64,000 bases of DNA from Knoellia sp. Soil729 (GCF_001427985.1 NZ_LMSA01000001.1:1000675-1064674), one strand, 5' to 3'. Positions 35,024 to 47,142 are shown, numbered from the stretch's first letter. The notes: generated by a model from the sequence alone, not told the origin. Made by a program: numbers and translations.

Positions 35024-36016
35024 ATGACTTCTCCACAGCCCCTCGTCCTCGTGACGGGCGCGACCGGCTACATCGGGTCCCGCCTCGTGCCCGTGCTCCT
35101 CGACGCCGGGATCGGCGTGCGGGTGCTGACCCGCTCCGCCGACCGGCTCCGTGCCCGGCAGTGGGCCGACGACGTCGAGGTGGTCGAGGGCGACGCCACC
35201 TCGCGCCAGGATCTCGAGACGGCGCTCGCCGGCATCGACGTCGCCTACTACCTGCTGCACTCGATGGACGGCAAGGCCGACTTCGAGGAACGCGACCGCG
35301 AGCTGGCTCGCACCTTCGGGCTGGCCGCCCAGGCGGCCGGGGTCGGACGCATCGTCTATCTCTCGGGCCTGCACCCCGACGGTGGTCACCTGTCGACGCA
35401 CCTCGCTTCACGCGTCGAGGTCGGCGACCTGCTCATGGCGTCCGGGGTCCCGACGGTGGTGCTCCAGGCCGCGATCATCATCGGCTCCGGTTCGGCGTCC
35501 TTCGAGATGCTGCGCCACCTCACCAAGAAGCTGCCGGCCATGGTGACGCCCAAGTGGGTCAACAACCGTATCCAGCCCATCGCCATCGCGGACGTCCTGC
35601 ACTACCTCGTGGGGGCGGCCCGGATCGAGGGTGAGGTCAACCGCACGTTCGACATCGGCGGACCCGAGGTCCTCACCTATCGACAGATGATCCAGCGCTA
35701 CGCGGCCGTCGCCGGACTGCGCCCACGGGTCATCCGCACGGTCCCCGTCCTCACCCCCGGCCTCGCGAGCCACTGGGTCGGGTTCGTCACACCCGTCCCG
35801 TCCGGCATCGCAAAACCGTTGGTGGGCAGCCTCATCCACGAGGTGGTGTGCCAGGAGCAGGACATCGACGACGTCATCGGCATGCCGCCCGGCGGCAAGA
35901 CGGACTTCGACGACGCCGTGGCTGCCGCTCTCGGGGGCACTGACAAGGACCGGCCCGAACCCGGCACGGTCGACCCCGCGCGCCTCACCGCCGCCGACCC
36001 CGACTGGGCTGGCTGA
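35024..36016 (+). CDS. NAD(P)-binding SDR/NmrA-like protein
   Basis: 330 aa. N-terminal Rossmann motif LVTGATGYIGSRLVPVLL. Then DVAYYLLHSMDG and RIVYLSGLHPDGG (no clear YxxxK), and NRTFDIGGPEVLTYRQMIQR in the C-terminal half. It belongs to the atypical extended SDR group found with lipid genes. Three in-frame ATGs (35000, 35015, 35024) exist; 35024 gives the usual length. It is followed by the methyltransferase after 79 bp and may form a lipid-modifying operon with it. Confidence 0.8.
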   Translation: MTSPQPLVLVTGATGYIGSRLVPVLLDAGIGVRVLTRSADRLRARQWADDVEVVEGDATSRQDLETALAGIDVAYYLLHSMDGKADFEERDRELARTFGLAAQAAGVGRIVYLSGLHPDGGHLSTHLASRVEVGDLLMASGVPTVVLQAAIIIGSGSASFEMLRHLTKKLPAMVTPKWVNNRIQPIAIADVLHYLVGAARIEGEVNRTFDIGGPEVLTYRQMIQRYAAVAGLRPRVIRTVPVLTPGLASHWVGFVTPVPSGIAKPLVGSLIHEVVCQEQDIDDVIGMPPGGKTDFDDAVAAALGGTDKDRPEPGTVDPARLTAADPDWAG

Positions 36017-36095
36017 CCCGACCCGATCTGACACCCGCGCGCACGAACTCGCGGTGGTCACCCATCCACCCGTGCGCCTGCGCCGAACAGCACTC

Positions 36096-37376
36096 ATGAG
36101 CAGTACGCCATCGAGCCTTGCCCAACAGATCTCCGACGCCCTGAAGCCGGTCCTTCGCGGTCCAGTGCCCGTCGGTCTGCGTGTGTGGGACGGGTCGTCG
36201 ACGGGACCGGCGCAGGGGCCGGTTGTCGTCCTGCGCTCGCCCGACGCCCTGCGGCGCCTGCTGTGGAGCCCGGGCGAGCTCGGGGCTGCTCAGGCCTACG
36301 TCACCGGGGAGCTCGACGTCGACGGCGATGTCGGCGAGGCCCTCGACGTGGCGCGGGCGGCGCTCGCCGCACGCGGGGTGAAGCGGCCTGCAGCCGGCAC
36401 CTTGGCCCGGAGCGCACCCCGCCTCGTCGCACTCGCCCGCGAGGTCGGGGCATGGGGCACGCCGCTGCCGCCACCGATGAGCCAGGCCCGGCTCCGGGGG
36501 CGCTTGCACTCCCTGGGGCGCGACCGGTCCGCGATCAGCCACCACTACGACCTGTCGAACACGTTCTACGAGCTGTTGCTCGACCCGCACATGGCCTACT
36601 CCTCCGCCTGGTGGACCGGCAACCCGAGCACGACCGGACAGTCGCTGGAGTCGGCCCAGGGCGCCAAGCTCGACCTCGTCTGCCGCAAGCTCGGCCTGCA
36701 CGAGGGGTCGCGCTTGCTCGACGTGGGCTGTGGCTGGGGATCGTTGTCCCTGTATGCCGCGGAGCACTTTGGCGCGCAGGTCACCGGGGTGACCATTGCG
36801 GCCGAGCAGAAGACGTTCATCGACGCCCGAGTCCGCGAGCGCGGGCTCGAGGACCGGGTCGAGATCCGGCTGCAGGACTACCGGGACGTGACCGACGGCC
36901 CCTACGACGCCGTGGCCTCGATCGAGATGGGCGAGCACGTCGGTCAGGGCAACTACCCGACGTACGTCTCGGTGCTGCGCGACGCGGTGAAGCCCGGCGG
37001 CCGGGTGCTGGTCCAGCAGATGTCCCGCCGCGGGCGTCATCCCGGCGGCGGCCCCTTCATCGAGTCGTTCATCGCCCCCGACATGCACATGCGTCCCGTC
37101 GGTGAGACCGTCGAACTGCTCGAGTCCGGTGGGCTCGAGGTGCGCGACGTGCACGCCCTGCGCGAGCACTACGTCTGGACCGTCCACGCCTGGCTCGACA
37201 CGTTCGAGAAGAACTGGGCTGGCGTGGTCGACCTCGTCGGCGAGGAGGTGGCGCGCGTGTGGCGCCTCTACCTCGTCGGGAGCGCGCAGGCCTTCCGCGA
37301 CGGCCGCATGGGCGTGGACCAGATCCTCACGCGCCGTGCGGGCGGAGCCCCGGTCGCGCATGACACGGTGCGTTGA
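36096..37376 (+). CDS. Cyclopropane-fatty-acid synthase-like SAM methyltransferase
   Basis: 426 aa. SAM site LLDVGCGWGSLSLYAAEHFG near residue 210, ISHHYDLSNTFYELLLDPHM before it and VASIEMGEHVGQGNYPTYV after it. These are the CFA synthase/UfaA1 motifs. It should methylenate or methylate unsaturated acyl chains of phospholipids. The about 100-residue N-terminal extension is normal for the actinobacterial group. Coupled to the DUF1295 gene by TGATG. Confidence 0.88.
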   Translation: MSSTPSSLAQQISDALKPVLRGPVPVGLRVWDGSSTGPAQGPVVVLRSPDALRRLLWSPGELGAAQAYVTGELDVDGDVGEALDVARAALAARGVKRPAAGTLARSAPRLVALAREVGAWGTPLPPPMSQARLRGRLHSLGRDRSAISHHYDLSNTFYELLLDPHMAYSSAWWTGNPSTTGQSLESAQGAKLDLVCRKLGLHEGSRLLDVGCGWGSLSLYAAEHFGAQVTGVTIAAEQKTFIDARVRERGLEDRVEIRLQDYRDVTDGPYDAVASIEMGEHVGQGNYPTYVSVLRDAVKPGGRVLVQQMSRRGRHPGGGPFIESFIAPDMHMRPVGETVELLESGGLEVRDVHALREHYVWTVHAWLDTFEKNWAGVVDLVGEEVARVWRLYLVGSAQAFRDGRMGVDQILTRRAGGAPVAHDTVR

Positions 37377-38155
37377 TGACCCGCTTCGTGCTCGTGACCG
37401 TCAGCTGCCTGGTCACCGCCGCGCTCGTCATGGCGATCACCGCCCTCGTCGCCCGCCGGCTCGGCAAGGTGAGCGTCGTCGACATCGCGTGGGGCCTGGT
37501 CTTCGTGGCCATCGCGTGGGTCTGTTTCGGGTTCGCACCCGGGGCCCGAGGGCTGCTCCTCGCCGCACTCGTGACCCTGTGGGGCGGACGGCTGGCATGG
37601 CACATCCGGCGCCGCGCGCTGGGCGCCGGGGAGGATCCCCGCTACGACAAGATCCTCTCAGCGGCGCCTCCCGGGCAGAGGTTCGCCCACGCGGTCCGCA
37701 AGGTCTTCGCGGTCCAGGCGCTCGCGGCATACATCGTCTCCCTGCCCCTGCAGGTCGCGGCAGCCGCGGATCCGAAGCCGCTGGGCTGGGTCGCGGCGCT
37801 CGGTGTCGTGGTCTTCGGCGTGGGCGTCGCGTTCGAGACCGTCGGCGACGCCCAGCTGGCGCGCTTCAAGGCCGACCCGGCCAACAAGGGCACGATCATG
37901 GACAGCGGACTGTGGGCCTGGACCCGTCACCCGAACTACTTCGGCGACGCCGCGGTCTGGTGGGGGCTGTTGGTTGTCGCCGCCGAGGTGTGGCCGGGGG
38001 TGCTGACCGTCTTCTCGCCGGTCGTCATGACCTATTTCCTCGCGTTCGCCACCGGGGCACGGTTGCTGGAGTCCGAGATGTCCAAGCGACCGGGCTACCC
38101 CGAGTACATGCAGCGCACGTCGATGTTCTTCCCCCGCCCGCCCCGCACGTCCTGA
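37376..38155 (+). CDS. DUF1295 / steroid 5-alpha-reductase-like membrane protein
   Basis: 259 aa, about six membrane helices. Diagnostic C-terminal motif WTRHPNYFGDAAVWWGLL and AFATGARLLESEMSKRPGYP. The family resembles isoprenylcysteine methyltransferase and sterol reductases. With the preceding CFA-like enzyme it probably reduces or modifies lipid double bonds. ATG 37376 overlaps the upstream stop. Confidence 0.85.
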   Translation: MTRFVLVTVSCLVTAALVMAITALVARRLGKVSVVDIAWGLVFVAIAWVCFGFAPGARGLLLAALVTLWGGRLAWHIRRRALGAGEDPRYDKILSAAPPGQRFAHAVRKVFAVQALAAYIVSLPLQVAAAADPKPLGWVAALGVVVFGVGVAFETVGDAQLARFKADPANKGTIMDSGLWAWTRHPNYFGDAAVWWGLLVVAAEVWPGVLTVFSPVVMTYFLAFATGARLLESEMSKRPGYPEYMQRTSMFFPRPPRTS

Positions 38156-38164
38156 CGCGGCTCG

Positions 38165-40910
<2,746 letters not shown>

Positions 40911-40920
40911 CCCGGGCGCC

Positions 40921-41907
40921 GTGCGCGTGACGTCCCGTCGCACGACGACGTATGCCGTCCTCGCGGCTCTCCTCGTCGTCCTCGTCGTCATGGTCGACTG
41001 GTTCACCACCCCACGCACCTCAGGACTCGAGGGCCAGTGGGAGACCGAGGCCGTGCGCGGCGACGTGCTCGGCGGCCGGGCGCTCGTGGCCACGGGATCC
41101 AACGTGGCGATCGACCTCGTGACCGGCACGCGGATCACGCTTGGATCAGTCGCCGGAGGTGAGCGCGCCGTGGGCGCAGGGCGGCTCCTCATCCTGCACG
41201 ACGCCATGCTCGACGGGGCGGGGCTCGATGGCCGCTCCCGGTGGACCTGGCAGGGCCCGCCCGCCCACACGCTCGCGTTCGTCGCGGCCGGGACCACGAC
41301 GACGGTCGTGCAGGCCTGCGGCGGGACCCCGACGGCCTGCCGTCTCATCGGGGTGGGGACCAACGGCACGCAGTCCTGGCAGACGCCACAGCCGACGGCG
41401 ACCGGCACATCACGCCCCGTCGTCGGCGAGGGCGGGAGCCTGCCCACCGTCGGCGTCCTGGCCGCGACCGACGGCACGCTGCTGCTGGTCGATCCCGATA
41501 CCAGCCGCGTCGTGCTTCGGCCCGCTGCCGCCACATCGGTCGGCCGGGACGGAGTGCTCATCCTCGGCGAGAAGTCCGGCGGCGAGTGCGTGCGCACGAC
41601 GTTCGAGACCTTCGACCGCACGAGTGTCGCCACGACTCCCGGCCCGTGCACGGATACGTCCGCGAACACGACGCCGGCAACCCTGCCAGGTGGAGAGCGC
41701 GTGGTCGGCACCCGCTCCGACGTGTGGTGGTGGCCGTTCGGTGACGGGCGGCCGACGCTCGAGGTGAGCGCGGGTCCCACGCTCCGCATGGGCCGGCATA
41801 CGGCACGGGTTGTCAGTCGCGACGCGCTCCGCAGCCTGCGCGCCGACGACACCGGAATCACTGTGCTGGACGGTGACACGGTGCGGCGCTACACATGGCA
41901 ACGTTGA
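40921..41907 (+). CDS. Membrane-anchored beta-propeller-like hypothetical protein
   Basis: 328 aa. One N-terminal membrane helix (TTYAVLAALLVVLVVMVDWF). Repeated strands of the PQQ/WD type follow (GSNVAIDLVTGTRITLGSVA, GTLLLVDPDTSRVVLRPAAA), rich in Gly/Thr/Val. Probably an extracytoplasmic propeller of unknown role. GTG 40921 or 40927. It ends 3 bp before the PLP enzyme and starts 10 bp after guaB1, so it is likely part of a three-gene unit. Confidence 0.6.
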   Translation: MRVTSRRTTTYAVLAALLVVLVVMVDWFTTPRTSGLEGQWETEAVRGDVLGGRALVATGSNVAIDLVTGTRITLGSVAGGERAVGAGRLLILHDAMLDGAGLDGRSRWTWQGPPAHTLAFVAAGTTTTVVQACGGTPTACRLIGVGTNGTQSWQTPQPTATGTSRPVVGEGGSLPTVGVLAATDGTLLLVDPDTSRVVLRPAAATSVGRDGVLILGEKSGGECVRTTFETFDRTSVATTPGPCTDTSANTTPATLPGGERVVGTRSDVWWWPFGDGRPTLEVSAGPTLRMGRHTARVVSRDALRSLRADDTGITVLDGDTVRRYTWQR

Positions 41908-41910
41908 GCC

Positions 41911-43110
41911 ATGACCTACGACGTTGCTGCAGTCCGCTCGCTCTTCCCGGCCCTGCAGGAGGGCGCTGCCCACTTCGACGGGCCCGGCGGCTCCCAGACC
42001 CCTACCCCCGTCGCGGAGGCGGTGCGCGCGACGTTGGTGTCCGCGATCTCCAACCGTGGTGAGGTCACGGCCAGCGAGCGTCGGGCCGAGTCGGTCGTCG
42101 TCGACGCCCGTGCAGCCATGGCGGACCTGCTCGGCGCCGACCCGCGTGGCGTGGTGTTCGGGCGCAGTGCGACAGCCCTGACCTACGACCTGTCGCGGGC
42201 GCTGGCCCGCACGTGGGAGCCCGGCGACGAGGTCATCGTGACCAGGCTCGACCACGACTCCAACATCCGCCCGTGGGTGCAGGCCGCCGAGGCGGTCGGC
42301 GCGGTCGTGAAGTGGGCCGACTTCGAGCCGGACACCGGTGAGATGCACTCCGACGCCGTGACCTCGCTCATCACCGACCGCACGCGGTTGGTGGCCACCA
42401 GCGCGGCCTCCAACCTCATCGGCACCAAGCCGCCGGTCTGCAAGATCGCCCGCGCCGTGCACGAGGTCGGTGCGCTGCACTGGGTCGACGGCGTGCATGC
42501 GACGGCGCACGACTCGGTCGACCTCGACGAGCTCGGGGTGGACTTCTGGGCGTGCTCGCCCTACAAGTTCCTCGGACCCCACATCGGAGTGGTGGCTGCG
42601 GCCCCGGCGCTGCTCGAGACCCTCACGATGGACAAGCTGCTCCCGTCGAGCGACGCGGTGCCCGAGCGCTTCGAGCTGGGAACGCTGCCCTACGAGCTGC
42701 TGGCCGGCACCACTGCGGCGGTGGACGTGCTGGCCGGGCTCGACCCCTCCGCGACCGGTTCACGGCGGGAGCGGATCCTTGCCAGCTTCGAGGCGCTGGA
42801 CGCGCACGAGCACCGGCTCCTGACCCGGCTCGAGACCGGGCTGCGCGCCATGCCGGGTGTGCGGCTGTTCTCGAACGCTCGCAAGCGCACGCCCACCGTG
42901 CTGCTCACCGTCGACGGGAAGTCGCCGCAGGAGGTGCGCCGGGCCCTGGCCGAGAGTGGCGTCAACGCGCCTGCGGGGCACTTCTATGCGCTCGAGGCCT
43001 CACGTCACCTCGGCCTCGGCGACGAGGGCGGTGTCCGGGTGGGACTCGCGCCCTACACCGACGACAGCGACATCGACCGCCTCCTCACTGCACTGGCCGA
43101 CCTCGCCTGA
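41911..43110 (+). CDS. Cysteine desulfurase-like PLP enzyme (class V aminotransferase)
   Basis: 399 aa. PLP pocket: GRSATALTYDLSRALARTWE, LDHDSNIRPWVQAAEAVGA and the Schiff-base lysine in WACSPYKFLGPHIGVV. It matches the cysteine-desulfurase-like subgroup (TIGR01976 type), whose substrate is not established. The C-terminal part is intact (VNAPAGHFYALEASRHLGL). Confidence 0.88.
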   Translation: MTYDVAAVRSLFPALQEGAAHFDGPGGSQTPTPVAEAVRATLVSAISNRGEVTASERRAESVVVDARAAMADLLGADPRGVVFGRSATALTYDLSRALARTWEPGDEVIVTRLDHDSNIRPWVQAAEAVGAVVKWADFEPDTGEMHSDAVTSLITDRTRLVATSAASNLIGTKPPVCKIARAVHEVGALHWVDGVHATAHDSVDLDELGVDFWACSPYKFLGPHIGVVAAAPALLETLTMDKLLPSSDAVPERFELGTLPYELLAGTTAAVDVLAGLDPSATGSRRERILASFEALDAHEHRLLTRLETGLRAMPGVRLFSNARKRTPTVLLTVDGKSPQEVRRALAESGVNAPAGHFYALEASRHLGLGDEGGVRVGLAPYTDDSDIDRLLTALADLA

Positions 43111-43185
43111 GCTCCGCGCGGTTTCCTGGGTCCGGGCACCGAGATACGGGCCCGGGCCACCTCCCTGTGCCCCTCTGGTCGGCCG

Positions 43186-43270
43186 TGTGCACTGCTGCGC
43201 CCCAGCGCAGCAGTGCACAGTCCCACCGAACGCGGCTGTGCACTGCTGCGCCCCAGCGCAGCAGTGCACA
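43186..43270. repeat. Tandem pair of identical 34-nt palindromes (family C)
   Basis: TGTGCACTGCTGCGC, loop CCCA and the exact complement occur at 43186-43219 and again at 43237-43270, 51 bp apart. They sit between the converging PLP enzyme and hydroxyacid oxidase genes. Two strong hairpins in series would stop polymerase from both sides, although no T-run follows. Confidence 0.88.
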
Positions 43271-43286
43271 GCGCGGTCCGGCCAGC

Positions 43287-44606
43287 TCAGGCGGGCCCGG
43301 TCAGGAACGCTTTCTTGGTGATTTCAGCGATCGAGGCCGCTCCGACGAGGCCCATCGTCAGGTCGAGCTCGGCGATGACGTTGTCGATGACGTCGCGTAC
43401 TCCGTCGGCCCCATCGAGCGCCAGCCCATAGATGTGGGGACGGCCGATGAGCGTGGCGTCGGCCCCCAGGGCCAGAGCGATGAACACGTCGGCGCCGGTG
43501 CGCACGCCGCTGTCGAGGAGGACGACCGGCTCGGGACCGACTCGCTCTCGGATCGTGACGAGGGCGTCGAGCGAGGCGATCGAATGATCCACCTGCCGTC
43601 CGCCGTGGTTGGAGACGATGATGCCGTCGACGCCGAGGTCCATCGCTCGCTGCGCATCGTCGGGGTGCAGTATCCCCTTGAGCAGCACCGGGATCTGCGT
43701 ACGTTCGCGCAGCGTCTCGATGTGCGACCAGGACAGCCCGGGGTTCGAGTAGATGTCGAGGAACGTCTCCACTGCCGCGCGGGGCTCGGGTGAGCGCAGG
43801 TTGTCCCGGGTGTCACCGGGGTGCCGTCGCGACTGGCTGAGCAGGGTGCGTGCTCCACTCGCCGCAGCCCTGACCTTCTCGGCTCCCTTCGTGCCTTCGA
43901 GCGGCGACGGCGCGTCCCCAGCAGCGGCTACCCGCTCCGCCACGATCCGCAGAAACCTCGGGTCGGAGGTGTACTGCGCGATGCCGATGCCCTGGGAGAA
44001 CGGCAACGACCCCAGGTCGAGGTCCTGGGTGCGCCACCCGAGCATCGTCGTGTCCAGGGTGACGACGAGCGCCTTGGCGCCGGCGTCCTCGGCACGGCCG
44101 ATGAAGGAGTCGACGAGCTCCTCGTCGATGGACCAGTAGAGCTGGTACCACCACGGCACGTCCCCCATGACCTGCGCCGTCCGCTCCATCGGCGCGCACC
44201 CCTGCGTGGAGAAGATGTAGGGCGTGCGGGCCGCGGCGGCGCCCCGGGCGATGTCGAGGTCGGAGCTCGGCGCGACCAGGTCGGCGGCCCCGACAGGGGC
44301 GAGCATCACCGGCGCCGAAAGCGAGGTCCCGAGGATCTCGGAGCGCAGGTCACGGGTGGTCGTGCCGTGGAGCATCCGGGGCACGACCTGCCACCGGTCG
44401 AAGGCCGCCCGGTTGGCGCGCACGCTCGCGCCGGTCCCGGCACCACCGCTGACATAGGCCCACGCCTTGGCGCTCATCTCCTTGTGGGCGCGCGCCTCGA
44501 GCTCGTCGGGGTCGGTGGGCACGCGCGGCTGCTGCCCGAGCGTGCCGCGACGGTAGATGGCGCTCTGGCGGGTACGCCCCGGCCCCGGACCTTGCTGCTC
44601 TGTCAT
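43287..44606 (-). CDS. FMN-dependent alpha-hydroxy-acid oxidase/lactate 2-monooxygenase-like
   Basis: 439 aa. FMN barrel: WAYVSGGAGTGASVRANRAA, APVMLAPVGAADLVAPSSDL, VLLKGILHPDDAQRAMDLGV, and IIVSNHGGRQVDHSIASLDA with catalytic His and Arg. The long insert (about residues 205-285) fits lactate monooxygenase more than plain lactate oxidase or dehydrogenase. It would convert L-lactate or a related hydroxyacid. Alone on this strand, followed by palindromes C. Confidence 0.85.
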   Translation of the reverse strand: MTEQQGPGPGRTRQSAIYRRGTLGQQPRVPTDPDELEARAHKEMSAKAWAYVSGGAGTGASVRANRAAFDRWQVVPRMLHGTTTRDLRSEILGTSLSAPVMLAPVGAADLVAPSSDLDIARGAAAARTPYIFSTQGCAPMERTAQVMGDVPWWYQLYWSIDEELVDSFIGRAEDAGAKALVVTLDTTMLGWRTQDLDLGSLPFSQGIGIAQYTSDPRFLRIVAERVAAAGDAPSPLEGTKGAEKVRAAASGARTLLSQSRRHPGDTRDNLRSPEPRAAVETFLDIYSNPGLSWSHIETLRERTQIPVLLKGILHPDDAQRAMDLGVDGIIVSNHGGRQVDHSIASLDALVTIRERVGPEPVVLLDSGVRTGADVFIALALGADATLIGRPHIYGLALDGADGVRDVIDNVIAELDLTMGLVGAASIAEITKKAFLTGPA

Positions 44607-44643
44607 GATGCCGACGCTATCGGCGCTCGTTCGGTTTCGGGGC

Positions 44644-45345
44644 TCAGGCCAGGGACTTGGCGTAGCTCACGGCGGCGTCGTAGGCCACCTGGGTGAGGGC
44701 ACCACCAGTGCTGAACCGGCGCACCCCGAGAGCGCGCAGCCGCTCGACCGGCGGGTGGTCGCCGGCCGCGAGGACGTTGACCGGGCGCCCGAGCGCGACG
44801 ATGGCGGCCAGCCGCTCCTCGTCGTTGACCAGGGGCGCGTAGAGCACGTCGGCGCCGGCGTCCCCATAGGCCGCAAGGCGCGCCACCGGGTCGTCGTCGA
44901 AGCCGTAGAGGGCGCTCTCACAACGCGCCGTGACGACGACTCCTCGCGCGTGCGCCGCCTCGACGACGTCGGCGACCCGCTGAACGGCCTCGTCGAGCGG
45001 CACGATCGCCTTGGTCGCCGGGTCGTAGTCCTCAATGGAGAGCCCGGCCGCTCCGGCGTCGGCGAGCATCTCGACGGTGCGCCCGACGCCACCCTCCTCG
45101 GCGGGGAAGCAGTCGGCCGAGTCGACGTTGACGGGGACGTCGACGACGCTCGTGAGCAGGGCGACGTGGGCAACCATCTCGTCACGCGTCACCTCGAGGT
45201 CGGACCTGCCCAGAGTTGCCGCGTGACCGTGGCTCGTCGTGGCGATGGCCGCAAACCCAGCCTCCGCCAGCCGGATGGCCGACCCGGCGTCGAACGCGTG
45301 GGGCAGAACGAAGAAGCCGCTCTCGTGGAGCTCTGCGAAGGTCAT
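44644..45345 (-). CDS. Isocitrate lyase/PEP mutase superfamily protein
   Basis: 233 aa. LPHAFDAGSAIRLAEAGFAA, VNVDSADCFPAEEGGVGRTV and GLSIEDYDPA are the superfamily marks (metal and PEP loop). The reaction may be cleavage of a 2-hydroxy or oxo acid such as oxaloacetate or 2-methylisocitrate; the short length and loop do not decide. ATG 45345. Divergent from the PHP gene. Confidence 0.82.
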   Translation of the reverse strand: MTFAELHESGFFVLPHAFDAGSAIRLAEAGFAAIATTSHGHAATLGRSDLEVTRDEMVAHVALLTSVVDVPVNVDSADCFPAEEGGVGRTVEMLADAGAAGLSIEDYDPATKAIVPLDEAVQRVADVVEAAHARGVVVTARCESALYGFDDDPVARLAAYGDAGADVLYAPLVNDEERLAAIVALGRPVNVLAAGDHPPVERLRALGVRRFSTGGALTQVAYDAAVSYAKSLA

Positions 45346-45401
45346 CCACCGATCCTGCCCGTCGCCCCCGACACCCGGTGCGGTTCGGGGAGACTGGGCC
45401 C

Positions 45402-46454
45402 ATGGTCGCGTTGCTCCCACCCCTCGAAGCCCCCGTCGAACCTCCGCAGGCGCTGCGACGGATCGCCTTCCTCCTCGAGCGCATCCGCGCCGGCACCTAC
45501 CGGGTCGAGGCGTTCCGCAACGCGGTCAAGGCCCTCAAGGAGGTCCATCCGGACGAGCTGTCGAGCCGGGTCAAGGCCGGCACCCTCCAGGACCTGCCCG
45601 GCATCGGCAAGTCCACGTCCGCGGTCGTGGCGGAGGCAGCGCAGGGTGAGCTGCCGGCATACCTCGCGTCGTTGCAGGAGAAGAGCGGAGGTCCGCTCGT
45701 GGACGGAGGGGGAGACCTGTATGCCGCGTTGCGCGGCGACTGCCACCTCCACTCGGACTGGTCCGACGGTGGGTCGCCGATCGACGAGATGGTGCTGACC
45801 GGCATCGAGCTCGGGCACGAGTGGATGGTGCTCACCGACCACTCGCCCCAGCTGCGCATCGCCAATGGGCTGACGGCGGAGCGCCTGACGCAGCAGATCG
45901 CGATCGTGGACGCCATCAACGCAGGCGTGGGCGGGGCCTTCCGGCTGTTCAAGGGGATTGAGGTCGACATCCTCGACGACGGCTCGCTCGACCAGACCGA
46001 CACCATGCTCGGCAAGCTCGACCTCGTCACCGGGTCGGTGCACAGCAAGCTGAGGATGAACTCGGGGCCGATGACCAGGCGCATGGTGGCCGCCGTCCTC
46101 AACCCGCGCGTCAACGTCCTCGGGCACTGCACCGGCCGACTCGTGGAGGGCTCGAGGGGGAAGCGCCCGCAGTCGGACTTCGACGCGCGTGCCGTCTTCG
46201 AGGCGTGTCTCGAGGGCAGCACCGCCGTGGAGATCAACTCGCGCCCCGAGCGGCAGGACCCACCCGACGAGCTCATCGAGCTCGCTCTGGAGATCGGCTG
46301 CCTGTTCTCCATCGACTCCGACGCGCACGCTCCGGGTCAGCTCGACATGAAGGCGTACGGCTGCGAGCGGGCCGAGCGGCTGGGCGTGCCCTGGGAGCGC
46401 ATCGTGACGACGTGGGACGCGGACCGGGTCCACGCCTGGGCCAACCCCGCATGA
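45402..46454 (+). CDS. Helix-hairpin-helix plus PHP-domain hydrolase
   Basis: 350 aa. The N-terminal PolX-like helical part has LPGIGKSTSAVVAEAAQGEL (HhH). The PHP domain starts CHLHSDWSDGGSPIDEMVLT and has VLTDHSPQL, GIEVDIL, VTGSVHSK, LGHCTGRL and SIDSDAHAPGQ, which supply the metal ligands. It resembles the PHP end of family X polymerases without the polymerase palm. Probably a DNA-linked phosphoesterase. Overlaps the GntR gene by ATGA. Confidence 0.85.
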   Translation: MVALLPPLEAPVEPPQALRRIAFLLERIRAGTYRVEAFRNAVKALKEVHPDELSSRVKAGTLQDLPGIGKSTSAVVAEAAQGELPAYLASLQEKSGGPLVDGGGDLYAALRGDCHLHSDWSDGGSPIDEMVLTGIELGHEWMVLTDHSPQLRIANGLTAERLTQQIAIVDAINAGVGGAFRLFKGIEVDILDDGSLDQTDTMLGKLDLVTGSVHSKLRMNSGPMTRRMVAAVLNPRVNVLGHCTGRLVEGSRGKRPQSDFDARAVFEACLEGSTAVEINSRPERQDPPDELIELALEIGCLFSIDSDAHAPGQLDMKAYGCERAERLGVPWERIVTTWDADRVHAWANPA

Positions 46455-46825
46455 GCAACCTCGACATCACCATCGACGGTGCTGCCGCCGAGGCGCCCTA
46501 CGAGCAGGTGCGGGCCCAGCTCGAGGGCCTCATCGCCCGTGGCGCCCTCGCCGAGGGCGACCGCCTGCCCACCGTACGGGCCCTGGCCGGCGACCTCGGG
46601 CTCGCCGTCAACACCGTGGCCCGCGCCTACAAGGAGCTCGAGGCCGAGGGGCTGGTGACGACGCGGCGGCGGGCAGGGACGGTCGTCGCCGGTGGCGGGC
46701 ATGCCACCGACGTGGCCCTGCACCGCAGCGCTGCTGCCTACGCCGCCTCCGTCGCACGCTCGGGGCTGAGCGACTCGGCTGCCATCGACCTGGTGCGCGC
46801 AGCGCTTCGGGAGGCGCGCGCCTGA
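46451..46825 (+). CDS. GntR-family regulator, YtrA subfamily
   Basis: 124 aa. Winged helix: YEQVRAQLEGLIARGALAEG, DRLPTVRALAGDLGLAVNTV, ARAYKELEAEGLVTTRRRAG. The short helical C-terminus marks the YtrA group, which usually controls ABC transporters; none is adjacent here. Coupled to the PHP gene by ATGA. Confidence 0.87.
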   Translation: MSNLDITIDGAAAEAPYEQVRAQLEGLIARGALAEGDRLPTVRALAGDLGLAVNTVARAYKELEAEGLVTTRRRAGTVVAGGGHATDVALHRSAAAYAASVARSGLSDSAAIDLVRAALREARA

Positions 46826-46969
46826 GGCGGGCGGACGGCATACGAGGGGGTCGTCCTGAGCACGAAGGGGACTCGTTTTGGAACCTGCGCGATCGTCACC
46901 TATGCTTTCCGAGTCCACGACGGATCCGAGCGCTGCGCGCTGCGCGACGTGGGTTCCCGTCCTGAACGG

Positions 46970-47042
46970 GTCCCCATCGTCTAGCGGCCCAGGACCCCGC
47001 CCTTTCACGGCGGTAGCACGGGTTCGAATCCCGTTGGGGATA
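46970..47042 (+). tRNA. tRNA-Glu (anticodon TTC)
   Basis: 73 nt. Acceptor GTCCCCA pairs with TGGGGAT (first pair G-T), anticodon stem CCGCC/GGCGG with loop CTTTCAC, T-arm with TTCGAAT, discriminator A. Confidence 0.95.
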
Positions 47043-47068
47043 CGTAGTACAAGGTCTTGCACCTGCAA

Positions 47069-47142
47069 GGCCCCGTAGCGCAGTTGGTTAGCGCGCCGCC
47101 CTGTCACGGCGGAGGTCGCGGGTTCGAGTCCCGTCGGGGTCG
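47069..47142 (+). tRNA. tRNA-Asp (anticodon GTC)
   Basis: 74 nt. Acceptor GGCCCCG pairs with CGGGGTC, anticodon loop CTGTCAC, T-arm GCGGG-TTCGAGT-CCCGT, discriminator G. It follows tRNA-Glu by 26 bp, so the two are probably one transcript. Confidence 0.95.

Noticed and set aside
43186..43270. Possible CRISPR or repeat array
   Set aside because: Only two palindromic units without spacer-repeat structure and no cas genes; they are hairpins.
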